Made by a program: the position numbers and the translations under genes. A stretch of DNA of 8,997 bases, taken from NCBI GenBank assembly GCA_015490105.1, contig WFYK01000004.1, positions 1 through 8,997 of the forward strand, given 5' to 3'. Positions 1 to 6,669 of this stretch are shown here, piece by piece. Origin of the DNA: Aquificaceae bacterium. GTDB lineage: Bacteria; Aquificota; Aquificia; Aquificales; Aquificaceae. The notes under the pieces are model-generated. The model did not search any database and had not been told where the DNA came from. It saw nothing but the letters and a program-made list of their open reading frames with translations. The stretch's first letter is position 1. Each line of letters begins with the position of its first letter.

Positions 1-418
1 CTCTGAGGTTAAGGTTCCCGTTCTTGGACTTGTCACCCCTTGAGTAGAGGTTGCACTGCCTTATCTCTCTCCACTTTTTCTTTAGTCTTTCTCTTTCTTT
101 CTCCGAGAGGTGATTTTGGGAAAGTTTTTCAAATAGGTCCCTTCCACCAAAGATTACTTTTTCTGGTTTGAAGCCGAGTTCTTTTGCAGAGGCTATTGTT
201 CCCTGAGCTTCTAAGATTGCATCGTCCACGTATCTGGAGTTGAGGTGGAAGATCTTTTGAAGCTTTCGTTTTAGCTCTCTTCTTGTTTTCCCTTCAAGGA
301 GCCTTTTGTATGCGAACCTCATACAGGAAGACCACCTTCTCATGAGGCCGTCGAGAAGTTTTCTATCCTCTCCTTTAACTCTGAGCCTTGCTTGGATAGT
401 GGTCTTAGCTACCTGCAT
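1..418 (-). CDS. TnpB-related IS200/IS605-family protein, N-terminal part (3' end outside window)
   Basis: An open frame of 139 codons runs from an ATG at 418 off the left edge, so the C-terminus is missing. The protein begins MQVAKTTIQARLRVKG and continues with a tryptophan/arginine-rich segment (RRWSSCMRFAYKRL, about residues 27-40), a conserved SRYVDDAI stretch near residue 60, a VIFGGRDLFEKL segment near residue 88, and an NLYSRGDKSKNGN segment near residue 126. From memory this layout matches the TnpB-related accessory proteins of IS200/IS605-type elements common in thermophiles. The catalytic RuvC residues and zinc finger would lie in the missing part and cannot be checked. The ATG has a GAGGG Shine-Dalgarno about 7 nt upstream. 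An in-frame TTG at 484 overlapping the TGA of the preceding kinase gene is an alternative start. TnpB relatives are RNA-guided nucleases, but activity of this one is unknown. No tnpA is visible. Confidence 0.85.
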   Translation of the reverse strand, partial: MQVAKTTIQARLRVKGEDRKLLDGLMRRWSSCMRFAYKRLLEGKTRRELKRKLQKIFHLNSRYVDDAILEAQGTIASAKELGFKPEKVIFGGRDLFEKLSQNHLSEKERERLKKKWREIRQCNLYSRGDKSKNGNLNLR

Positions 419-450
419 TTTTTCTTCCCTCTTCCGCTTCCGTAAACTCT

Positions 451-471
451 CGCAAATTGCACAGAATTGCG
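451..471. repeat. Imperfect inverted repeat between kinase gene and tnpB-like gene
   Basis: CGCAAATT (451-458) and AATTGCG (465-471) can pair around a 6-nt loop with one bulged A. The pair sits in the 62-nt gap between the kinase stop and the tnpB-like ATG. It could be a subterminal hairpin of the mobile element, a weak transcription end for the kinase operon, or chance. It has no U-tract on the minus strand. Confidence 0.25.
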
Positions 472-480
472 CATTATCCT

Positions 481-2448
481 TCAACTGTTGCTGACCTCCC
501 TAAAGAAAATTACCTGAGCTACAGTCCCCCCTTGAGGATGAGGTTCTATCTTAACTTTACCTCCTAAATTCTCCACGAATCTCTTGACCACCGCAAGACC
601 CAGACCTGTCCCCGATTCCTTAGTAGTGTAGAAGGGATCAAAGATCTTTTCTATCTCCGAAGGATCTATACCATGTCCCGAGTCTTTAACCGCCCACTTT
701 ACGTATCCCTGATCAGCTTCCAAGATCACTTCCACCAAACCCCCTTCAGGAGAAGCGTCCACCGCGTTATCTATGAGGTTCACAAGGATCTGTTCCAACT
801 GCCAAGGAAAGGTAAATATGTGAACGCCTTCGGAGAGATCCTTTACTTCGATCCTTACACCCTTTTTCTTAGCTTTTGGAAGTATTAGGGATACCGCCTC
901 CATAGTTATTTGGGAAACTGAGACGCGTTTGGGTTCACCTTCGAAAGGTTTTCCGATCTCGAGAAGTTTCTTTACAGTTTCCGAACACTTCCTTGCATGC
1001 TTTAGTATTACCTCCGCTTTTTTCCTCGTCTCTTCTTCGTTCGAAGTCAGGACTATCGATTCCGCATAGCCCATAACGGAAGCAAGAGGGTTGTTAAGCT
1101 GATGAGCTATGGAGCAGGCTATCTCTCCCGCTAAGGAGAGTTTAGCGGTCCTTTCCAATAAAACTTCGAGTTCTTTCTCTTTAGATATGTTCCTCACACG
1201 CCACAGATAGTATTTTTTTCCTTCTACGGTCAGAGGAATTTGGAGGATTTCCCAAAAGAAAGGCCCTCTACCGCCTAAGTATACCTTCCTTTCGGAAAAG
1301 AAAAACCGCGAAAAAGAAAGTTTGCACCCTAAGATCTGCTCCATGGAAAGTTTCTGAACCTCTTCCTTCGACAAGGAGAACTCCTCAAGGAACTTTTTGT
1401 TGGCGTCAACCACTCTGCCCTCATGGTTAAAGACCAAAACACAGTCAAGGGTGTTTTCAAAGAGGGAAGTGTATAGTTTCTTCTCCTCTTCTATTTTTCT
1501 AACGAGCATCTCAAAAGCTTGGGAGAGTTCGCTGACTTCGTCACCCCGTTTTATAGGCTTTTTCATATACTCTCTTTCCCAGGAGAGGATCCTGAGTCTC
1601 AAGTCTTCAAGGGGTTTAAAGATCCTAAAGAGAATTGTAAGTGCAAAGATCCCTGACCCTAAGGTAAACAAACTTCCCGCGATCAGGGCCTTACTTTGAA
1701 AGCTGTAAAGGGGATCCAAAACCGAAACGAGAGGCTCTTCTATTACTACAGTCCACCTTTGGCCTTTGACAAAGGATCTGAGAACCTCCATCCCTGAAAG
1801 ATCGGATCTGACAACACCCTCACGGAAAGAAACCTTCTGCTCTCTGAAAAACCTCAGATCGCTAAAAGCCAACACCTTTCCGGATCTGTCCGTAAGCAAA
1901 ACCTCCGCGTCGGGAGAGGGTCTTGTAGAAACTATCTCCTGCCAGAGAAGAGAAATGTCCAAAGAAAACAGGTAGTATCCCGCTATCCGTCCGTCTCTCA
2001 AATCTGCCACCACAAACCTAAGATAGGGTTCCCCGTAAGGTGTTTTAAAAAATTCCTGCTTCTCGATAAGATCCTTAACGTTTACGAATCCGGGAAATCT
2101 CGGATCGTCCGTTTCCCTGCTCACACTTGCCGTTCTTATGCCTTCCGGTGTGTAGTAAGCACCTTCGAATACGGGCTTTACGCTTCCTGTGATCCTCCAA
2201 AGGATCTCTTCTTCCGAAAAGCCCAAGCCCCTGTATAGGATTATCTGAGAAGAGACATCGGATTTTACCTTTTCCAGAAAAAGATCAAGCCTGTTTAGAA
2301 CCGCGGAGGCATAAACCCTCATGAAGTTCAAACGCGATTTTATTATCTCTTCACGCATAGAGGAAGAATGGTAAAGATAGAGCAAGATGGGTATGAGGGT
2401 AAGTCCAAGGAGCAGGATCATTACCCTGAGCTTTAAAGAGAGCTTCAC
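481..2448 (-). CDS. Membrane sensor histidine kinase with Cache-like, HAMP, PAS, HisKA and HATPase domains
   Basis: This 655-aa protein is an orthodox two-component sensor kinase. A first membrane segment spans about residues 8-27, an extracytoplasmic domain of about 220 residues resembles a Cache fold, and a second membrane segment spans about 254-277. A HAMP-like linker follows (278-322), then a PAS-like domain (about 325-420). The kinase core has an H-box with phosphoacceptor His449 in AHQLNNPLAS, an N-box with Asn557 and Asn561, a G1 box DSGHGI (589-594), an F-box FDPFYTTK (603-610) and a G2 box GTGLGL (613-618). All catalytic boxes look intact, and the NNPL H-box is NtrB/ZraS-like. It starts with GTG at 2448, which overlaps the TGA of the lipoprotein gene as GTGA and lies behind a strong GAGGTGAT Shine-Dalgarno. 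This implies translational coupling. No cognate response regulator is encoded in the window. The ligand is unknown; the adjacent binding protein may present it. Confidence 0.95.
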   Translation of the reverse strand: MKLSLKLRVMILLLGLTLIPILLYLYHSSSMREEIIKSRLNFMRVYASAVLNRLDLFLEKVKSDVSSQIILYRGLGFSEEEILWRITGSVKPVFEGAYYTPEGIRTASVSRETDDPRFPGFVNVKDLIEKQEFFKTPYGEPYLRFVVADLRDGRIAGYYLFSLDISLLWQEIVSTRPSPDAEVLLTDRSGKVLAFSDLRFFREQKVSFREGVVRSDLSGMEVLRSFVKGQRWTVVIEEPLVSVLDPLYSFQSKALIAGSLFTLGSGIFALTILFRIFKPLEDLRLRILSWEREYMKKPIKRGDEVSELSQAFEMLVRKIEEEKKLYTSLFENTLDCVLVFNHEGRVVDANKKFLEEFSLSKEEVQKLSMEQILGCKLSFSRFFFSERKVYLGGRGPFFWEILQIPLTVEGKKYYLWRVRNISKEKELEVLLERTAKLSLAGEIACSIAHQLNNPLASVMGYAESIVLTSNEEETRKKAEVILKHARKCSETVKKLLEIGKPFEGEPKRVSVSQITMEAVSLILPKAKKKGVRIEVKDLSEGVHIFTFPWQLEQILVNLIDNAVDASPEGGLVEVILEADQGYVKWAVKDSGHGIDPSEIEKIFDPFYTTKESGTGLGLAVVKRFVENLGGKVKIEPHPQGGTVAQVIFFREVSNS

Positions 2449-3401
2449 CTTATCACCTCGTCCGCAAGGGTTATAAGTGTTCTGCTGAGCGGATAACCTA
2501 TCTCCGTTAGGGCACTTTCATTTACCGCGAGGACAGGGTAAAAGGCTCTTTCAAAGGGAACGTATTCAACAGGTGTTCCTCTGAGGATTTTATAAGCTAT
2601 GTGTGAAGCCTGATAACCCTGATCGTAGCCGTAGGTTCCGTATGCTACGTGACAGCCTTTTTTCACGAGACTGGGAGAAGGACAGAAGACGGGGACGTTG
2701 TAGAAGTTTGCGTAGTGAAGTATGTAAGAGGTAAGGAAATTCTCGGTGTAGAAGCAGGGCGTTATGACTATGGCTCCAAAGCCGTCCTGTTTCATGTGGC
2801 TTATCACGTATTCAAGGTCTTTGACGTTTTCTATCGCAATGGGAACCACTTTTATCCCGTATTTTTTCCCCGCCCTGACCGCTATCCTCGTTGCGTGTTT
2901 TGAAGCTTCAAACTGAGGTGTGCAGAAGACGAGAACCTTTTTTATTTCAGGAAAGATCTTTGCGAATATCTCCATCCTCTTTTCCATAAGCGGTGCGTTG
3001 AGATTATCAACCCCCGTTATGTTTTCCGAGGGCCTGTCGAGGCTCTTTGTAAGACCCCACTCCTTTATACTCGTTCCCCCCAAAATCACCACAGGGGTCT
3101 TCAAGTTCCCGGAAGCTTCCTTTATCATGTAAGCTTCTATGCTTCCTCCCGCGAGGATAAGGTCGAACTCCTCTTGGCGCATCGCTATTTCCCGTGCCAG
3201 CTCCCTCATCCTGCTTAAGGTGTTGTTGCCCTCGAAAATTTCGTATTCCACGTTGGAAAGGCCGAGATCTTTTAACCCCGCTTTGAAACCCTCTACCTTA
3301 TCTTTTCTGCTATCTCCCGATATTAAAACAGCCAATTTGTAGGTCTCCCTTTCGGGCGAACACCCCAAAAGGAAAGCTATCAACACTATCCAAAAAATCA
3401 T
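2445..3401 (-). CDS. ABC-type substrate-binding lipoprotein (PF04392/TrpX-like), probably sensory partner of the kinase
   Basis: This 318-aa protein starts with a short hydrophobic segment (residues 2-12) ending in a lipobox LLGC, so Cys14 is the likely lipidated residue and the mature protein is tethered outside the cytoplasmic membrane. The rest shows two alpha/beta lobes. Typical features are LAVLISGDSRKD at 23-34, DLILAGGSIEA at 80-90, the inter-lobe region ENITGVDN at 126-133, KKVLVFCTP at 154-162, AIVITPCFYTEN at 210-221, and a C-terminal AYGTYGYDQGYQASHIAYKI followed by a short LRGTP. This pattern matches the ABC_sub_bind family, often annotated TrpX. No permease or ATPase gene accompanies it. 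Its stop overlaps the kinase start by 4 nt, so the inferred role is ligand capture for the kinase rather than uptake. The ligand cannot be told from sequence. The start is slightly odd: a G-run directly abuts the ATG and the signal lacks a basic n-region. Confidence 0.87.
   Translation of the reverse strand: MIFWIVLIAFLLGCSPERETYKLAVLISGDSRKDKVEGFKAGLKDLGLSNVEYEIFEGNNTLSRMRELAREIAMRQEEFDLILAGGSIEAYMIKEASGNLKTPVVILGGTSIKEWGLTKSLDRPSENITGVDNLNAPLMEKRMEIFAKIFPEIKKVLVFCTPQFEASKHATRIAVRAGKKYGIKVVPIAIENVKDLEYVISHMKQDGFGAIVITPCFYTENFLTSYILHYANFYNVPVFCPSPSLVKKGCHVAYGTYGYDQGYQASHIAYKILRGTPVEYVPFERAFYPVLAVNESALTEIGYPLSRTLITLADEVIR
2452..2459 (-). promoter_or_regulatory. Ribosome binding site that supports the GTG start of the histidine kinase
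   Basis: GAGGTGAT on the minus strand ends 3 nt before the GTG at 2448, with 7 nt between the GAGG core and the start. It lies inside the end of the upstream lipoprotein gene, which fits coupled translation, and it favours this GTG over later ATG codons. Confidence 0.7.
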
Positions 3402-3415
3402 CCCCCTACAAAGGG

Positions 3416-3442
3416 TTAATTTAAGAACTTCCTATCCGATAG
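3416..3442 (+). promoter_or_regulatory. Candidate sigma28 (FliA)-type promoter for the chemotaxis operon
   Basis: TTAATTTA (3416-3423), 11 nt, then TCCGATAG (3435-3442). The known FliA consensus is TAAAGTTT-N11-GCCGATAA, so the spacing is exact, the -10 matches 6 of 8 bases and the -35 matches 5 of 8. A sigma28 promoter upstream of chemotaxis genes would be conventional. The match is by eye only. Confidence 0.4.
3432..3442. repeat. Small palindrome CTATC-C-GATAG in the divergent promoter region
   Basis: Perfect 5-bp arms around one central base. It overlaps the -10 part of the candidate sigma28 promoter and lies between the divergent lipoprotein and MCP genes, so it could be an operator half-site pair. 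At this length it may be chance. Confidence 0.3.
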
Positions 3443-3450
3443 TGGAGTTT

Positions 3451-3456
3451 TATAAT
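3451..3456 (+). promoter_or_regulatory. TATAAT -10 box (sigma70-type alternative promoter)
   Basis: A perfect TATAAT lies 22 nt before the ATG at 3479. The position where a -35 would fall (about 3428-3433) reads CTTCCT and is poor, so housekeeping use is uncertain. It would give a leader of roughly 15 nt. Confidence 0.4.
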
Positions 3457-3478
3457 TGATAACAACGGGGGGTCAGTT

Positions 3479-3754
3479 ATGGCGGAAAACAAGATAGACG
3501 AATGCGCTAAGTATATGGATGAACTTTCCCGACTCACGGAAAACCTAATGAAAATAGCCAAGCAGTCAAACCTCCTCGCTCTTAACGCTGCGATCGAAGC
3601 TGCAAGGGTGGGCGAGTCGGGGAAGGGCTTTGCGGTAGTCGCTTCCGAATTCAGGAAGCTTGCGGACAACACTTCCAAACTCTCGAAGGAGATTAAAAAC
3701 ATCGTCGACAGGCTCGCGGAGGCCATCAAGTCGGAGGAAGAAAATGAGTCCTAA
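3479..3754 (+). CDS. Minimal soluble methyl-accepting chemotaxis protein (signalling hairpin only)
   Basis: This 91-aa protein consists almost entirely of the most conserved part of an MCP cytoplasmic domain. A helix (about 5-42) holds IAKQSNLLALNAAIEAARVG, a tight turn at Gly45-Glu46 follows, and a return helix (about 50-86) holds GKGFAVVASEFRKLADNTS. These residues contact CheA and CheW in known receptors. There is no membrane segment, HAMP, ligand domain or recognisable methylation helix; ordinary MCPs are 350 to 700 residues. It is not a 5'-truncated larger gene: an in-frame TAG lies at 3440-3442, a GGGGGGT Shine-Dalgarno precedes the ATG, and the divergent gene starts 77 nt away. It overlaps the next gene by 11 nt. 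A plausible role is a structural or signal-relaying unit that recruits CheA/CheW without its own ligand domain. How it senses anything is unknown. Cys9 near the N-terminus is its only cysteine. Confidence 0.85.
   Translation: MAENKIDECAKYMDELSRLTENLMKIAKQSNLLALNAAIEAARVGESGKGFAVVASEFRKLADNTSKLSKEIKNIVDRLAEAIKSEEENES
3733..3740 (+). promoter_or_regulatory. Ribosome binding site fixing the cheV start
   Basis: GGAGGAAG inside the end of the MCP gene has its GGAGG core 6 nt before the ATG at 3744. This argues against the longer in-frame start at 3660, whose extra 28 residues (MRTTLPNSRRRLK...) look like a shadow of the MCP gene. Confidence 0.7.
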
Positions 3755-4718
3755 GAAAGAAAACCTTCCGGGCCTGCCGGATATCCTTGAAACAGGAAAA
3801 AACGAACTTGAGATCGTGGACTTTAGGCTCTACGAAGACAGAGAAGAAGGGGTATACGAGTGGATATTTGGCGTGAACGTAGCCAAGGTAAGAGAGGTTC
3901 TGAGGCTTCCCACGATTACCAAGGTTCCCAACATGCCTCCCGAAGTGGAGGGTATGGCGGAGATAAGGGGAAAGCTTATCCCCGTAGTTAGCCTCGCCCG
4001 TTGGATGGGAATAGATGAACCTCTTGAAAGAAAGAAGTTCCTCCTTCACCTGGAGTTTCTCAGAGAGAACGTAGGTGTTATCGTTCACGACGCTAAGAGG
4101 ATAAGGAGGATAACTTGGAGTGACATAAAGAAAGCTCCGGAGACCTTAAACCAGAAAATGGGAGGGAGGATAACCGGGGTGGTAGATACAGAAGACGGAC
4201 CTCTTATAATCCTCGACTTTGAGGGAATACTCCACGACATAGGATTGCTTAGGGTCTTCCACGAGGCGGAAGCGGTCAAAGAAGCGGAGGAAACGGAAGA
4301 AACCTTTACTATACTCGTTGCGGAGGACTCCGCTATAGCGAGGAAGATCGTCAAAGATATTTTAGAGAGTGCGGGGCACAAGGTGATCCTCGCGGAGGAC
4401 GGAGCGGAGGCTTGGAAGATCCTAAACGAATACCTTGAAAGGGCTAAAAAGGAGAACAAGGCGATCACCGATTACATTCAGCTCGTAATAACCGACATAG
4501 AAATGCCCAACATGGACGGTCTTACCCTAACCAAGAAGATCAAGGAAACTGTAGGGCTGATGGGACTCCCCGTAGTGGTGAACACCACCCTGTCGGATGA
4601 CTCCAACAGACAGAGGGCCTTTAGGGTCAACGCGGATGGCTTTATCGTAAAGTTCGATGCTAAGGAGCTTTTAGACATGGTCAAGAAACTCGCAGTCAGG
4701 AGAGGTAGCGAGCAATGA
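3744..4718 (+). CDS. cheV: CheV: CheW-like coupling domain fused to a response-regulator receiver
   Basis: This 324-aa chemotaxis coupling protein has two domains. The N-terminal CheW-like domain (about residues 20-170) includes VAKVREVLRLPTITKVPNMP and AEIRGKLIPVVSLARWMG. The C-terminal receiver (about 188-320) keeps the acidic pair Glu194/Asp195, phosphoacceptor Asp251 in VITDIEMPNMDGL, the Thr281/Thr282 switch position and Lys303 in FIVKFD, so it should accept phosphate from CheA. CheV proteins link receptors to CheA and are thought to tune or buffer signalling through receiver phosphorylation. The length is typical of the family. It is the only receiver domain in this cluster and so is the obvious target of the CheA encoded next to it. 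The start at 3744 is set by a GGAGG site; the gene overlaps the MCP gene by 11 nt and cheA by 4 nt (ATGA), implying one translationally coupled operon. Confidence 0.93.
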   Translation: MSPKKENLPGLPDILETGKNELEIVDFRLYEDREEGVYEWIFGVNVAKVREVLRLPTITKVPNMPPEVEGMAEIRGKLIPVVSLARWMGIDEPLERKKFLLHLEFLRENVGVIVHDAKRIRRITWSDIKKAPETLNQKMGGRITGVVDTEDGPLIILDFEGILHDIGLLRVFHEAEAVKEAEETEETFTILVAEDSAIARKIVKDILESAGHKVILAEDGAEAWKILNEYLERAKKENKAITDYIQLVITDIEMPNMDGLTLTKKIKETVGLMGLPVVVNTTLSDDSNRQRAFRVNADGFIVKFDAKELLDMVKKLAVRRGSEQ

Positions 4719-6658
4719 TCAGCGACGAAATGAGAGAAATCTTTAACGAATTCCTCGTTGAGGCGGAGGAGAACCTCCAAAAGGTAGAGGAAAACCTACT
4801 CGAACTGGAAAAGGATCCTCAAAACGAAGAACTTCTTAACGCCACTTTCAGGGCAATGCATACCTTGAAGGGAGGGGCAGGATTTTTAGGTCTGACCGCT
4901 ATAGTGGAAACCGCTCACGCCGCCGAAGACGTCCTCGGAAAGCTCAGGAGCGGAGAGCTAACCCTAACACCCGAAATAAACGATGCGATCTTGGAAGCGG
5001 TTGACTTCATAAGGAACGCACTCCAAAGGTATGAGGCGGGGGAAGAGGTAGAGGTTCCGGAAGACCTCGTTAAAAAACTGAGAGCCCTCGAACAGGGCCA
5101 GCCACCTCCTCAAGAGGAGAAAAAGGAAGAAAAGAAAGAGGTAAGCACGGTAGACGAGCTTCTGGACAAGTTCGGATTTTCCCGTCTAAAAGGAAAACCT
5201 ATAGAAGAGATCTTAGAAGAGCTAATATTACTTCCCCCTGATGAAAGACCCGCTGAACTAATAGAAGAACTCGACAAGATAGTGGCTCAGGAAAAAGCTA
5301 AAGAAGAAACAAAAGAAGAGACAAAGGAAGAGGAGAAACCCGAAGAAAAAGCTATAGAACCCGTCCAGCAGGTAGCAGAAGAGAAGAAGGAGGAACCCAA
5401 AGAGGAAAAGAAGGAAGAGCCCAAGAAAGAAGAACCTAAAAAGGAAGCTAAGAAGCCTCCCATAAAGAGCGAAGGAGAAAAGGTATTAAGGATAGACGTT
5501 AAAAAGATAGAGGACCTTATGAACTTAGTAGGAGAGCTCGTTCTTGAAAGAAACCGCCTCCTGAGGGTATTCCAAAAACTCTACGAGGAGTATCAGTCAA
5601 AGACGGTAGATGAGCTCGAAACGGTAATGTCTTCCCTCGATAGGATAGTGGGTGACCTTCAGCTGGCGGTAATGAAAACGAGGATGCAACCGGTTAAGCG
5701 TCTCTTCCAGAAGTTCCCAAGAGTTGTCAGGGACTTGGCCCGTATGCTCGGAAAAGAAGTGGAGCTTGTCTTAGAGGGTGAAGATGCGGAAATGGACAAA
5801 ACCGTCCTCGAAAAACTTGAAGAGCCTCTGATACACCTGATAAGAAACGCGGTAGACCACGGGATAGAACCTCCCGATGAGAGAGAACGCTTAGGAAAGC
5901 CAAGAAGAGGGACTGTAAAACTCAGCGCCTACTACCACGGGGACAGGATCTTCATAGAAGTCTTCGACGACGGACGTGGTATAGATGTTGAAAAGGTAAA
6001 GAAAAAAGCTCTGGAAAAAGGTCTCCTCACTCCCGACAGGGCGGAGAAGATGACCGAAAAGGACATACTATTCCTCATATTCCACCCCGGCTTTTCTACC
6101 GCGGAGGGCGTGTCTCAGGTATCGGGAAGGGGAGTGGGAATGGATGTAGTAATGAACACCGTCTCCGCCTTTAGGGGAACAATAGACATAGAAACGGAAA
6201 GAGGTAAGGGAACGAAGATAATTCTGTCCTTCCCGCTTACGGTGGGAATAATAAGGTCTCTCCTCGTGTCCGTGAACGGAAGACTCTTTGCGATACCCAT
6301 ATACTCTGTGCTTGAGATAATTCAGGGAGAGGACGCACAGATAACCACCGTATCCGGTAAGGAGGTTCTAATACTCAGGGAGATGACCATACCCCTCATT
6401 AACCTCGGTGAAGCCCTTGAAATGGGTGGAGGAAACGTAGGTTACGTGATCGTGTCTCAAGTAGGAAGCCAAAAAGTAGCCTTCACGGTGGAAGATCTCT
6501 TTGGGGACGAGGAGGTAGTTGTAAAACCGCTGGGTAAGATCATCGGAGAGGTTCAAGGGATCTCCGGAGCCACCATCACTGGCGACGGTAAGGTGGTTCT
6601 CATCCTTGACCTTGACGGTATATTGAAGCGTGAAATGAAAACGATAACCTTCGTATGA
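4715..6658 (+). CDS. cheA: Chemotaxis histidine kinase CheA without recognisable P2
   Basis: This 647-aa kinase autophosphorylates and passes phosphate to receiver domains. Visible in order: a P1 Hpt domain (about 1-105) with phosphoacceptor His49 in MHTLKGGAGFLGL; an unassigned helical segment (about 143-192); a long Glu/Lys-rich linker (about 193-250); P3 dimerisation helices (about 253-335, with LRIDVKKIEDLMNLVGELV); a P4 ATPase with N-box HLIRNAVDHG (374-383), G1 DDGRGI (418-423) and G2 GRGVGMDVV (471-479); and a P5 CheW-like domain (about 507-647). All catalytic boxes look intact. No alpha/beta P2 domain for CheY/CheB docking is recognisable between P1 and P3. The gene starts within the cheV stop (ATGA overlap) behind an AGGAGAGG site about 9 nt upstream. 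Neighbours indicate an array core with the mini-MCP, CheV and CheW. Confidence 0.97.
   Translation: MISDEMREIFNEFLVEAEENLQKVEENLLELEKDPQNEELLNATFRAMHTLKGGAGFLGLTAIVETAHAAEDVLGKLRSGELTLTPEINDAILEAVDFIRNALQRYEAGEEVEVPEDLVKKLRALEQGQPPPQEEKKEEKKEVSTVDELLDKFGFSRLKGKPIEEILEELILLPPDERPAELIEELDKIVAQEKAKEETKEETKEEEKPEEKAIEPVQQVAEEKKEEPKEEKKEEPKKEEPKKEAKKPPIKSEGEKVLRIDVKKIEDLMNLVGELVLERNRLLRVFQKLYEEYQSKTVDELETVMSSLDRIVGDLQLAVMKTRMQPVKRLFQKFPRVVRDLARMLGKEVELVLEGEDAEMDKTVLEKLEEPLIHLIRNAVDHGIEPPDERERLGKPRRGTVKLSAYYHGDRIFIEVFDDGRGIDVEKVKKKALEKGLLTPDRAEKMTEKDILFLIFHPGFSTAEGVSQVSGRGVGMDVVMNTVSAFRGTIDIETERGKGTKIILSFPLTVGIIRSLLVSVNGRLFAIPIYSVLEIIQGEDAQITTVSGKEVLILREMTIPLINLGEALEMGGGNVGYVIVSQVGSQKVAFTVEDLFGDEEVVVKPLGKIIGEVQGISGATITGDGKVVLILDLDGILKREMKTITFV
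5297..5456 (+). repeat. Purine-rich low-complexity tract encoding the Glu/Lys linker of CheA
   Basis: The tract encodes irregular KEET, KEEP and KKEEP-type repeats at about residues 195-247 of CheA. The coding strand is almost all A and G, so the region is prone to length change by slippage. It acts as a flexible or highly charged spacer between P1 plus the middle segment and the kinase core. Confidence 0.7.
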
Positions 6659-6669
6659 GGTGGTAAAGG

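Noticed and set aside
410..476. Short minus-strand frame starting at an ATG near 476 (MRNSVQFARVYGSG...)
   Set aside because: It gives only 21 residues in a frame different from the tnpB-like gene, and the AAGGA before it is too close to the ATG. It is probably chance.
306..494. Plus-strand frame of 62 codons
   Set aside because: It is antisense to the TnpB-like coding frame and shows no family features or ribosome site.
3421..3729. Minus-strand frame of 102 codons opposite the MCP gene, reading MMASASLSTMF
   Set aside because: It is a serine/alanine-rich mirror of the conserved MCP hairpin codons with no independent support.
3660..3743. Longer start for cheV giving 28 extra residues (MRTTLPNSRRRLK...)
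   Set aside because: The extension lies wholly inside the MCP gene in another frame, has the composition of a frame shadow, and a GGAGG site sits correctly before the ATG at 3744.
5297..5456. Possible minisatellite or CRISPR-like repeat in cheA
   Set aside because: The repetition is at the level of Glu/Lys/Pro codons without constant-length nucleotide units or spacers. It is a low-complexity protein linker.
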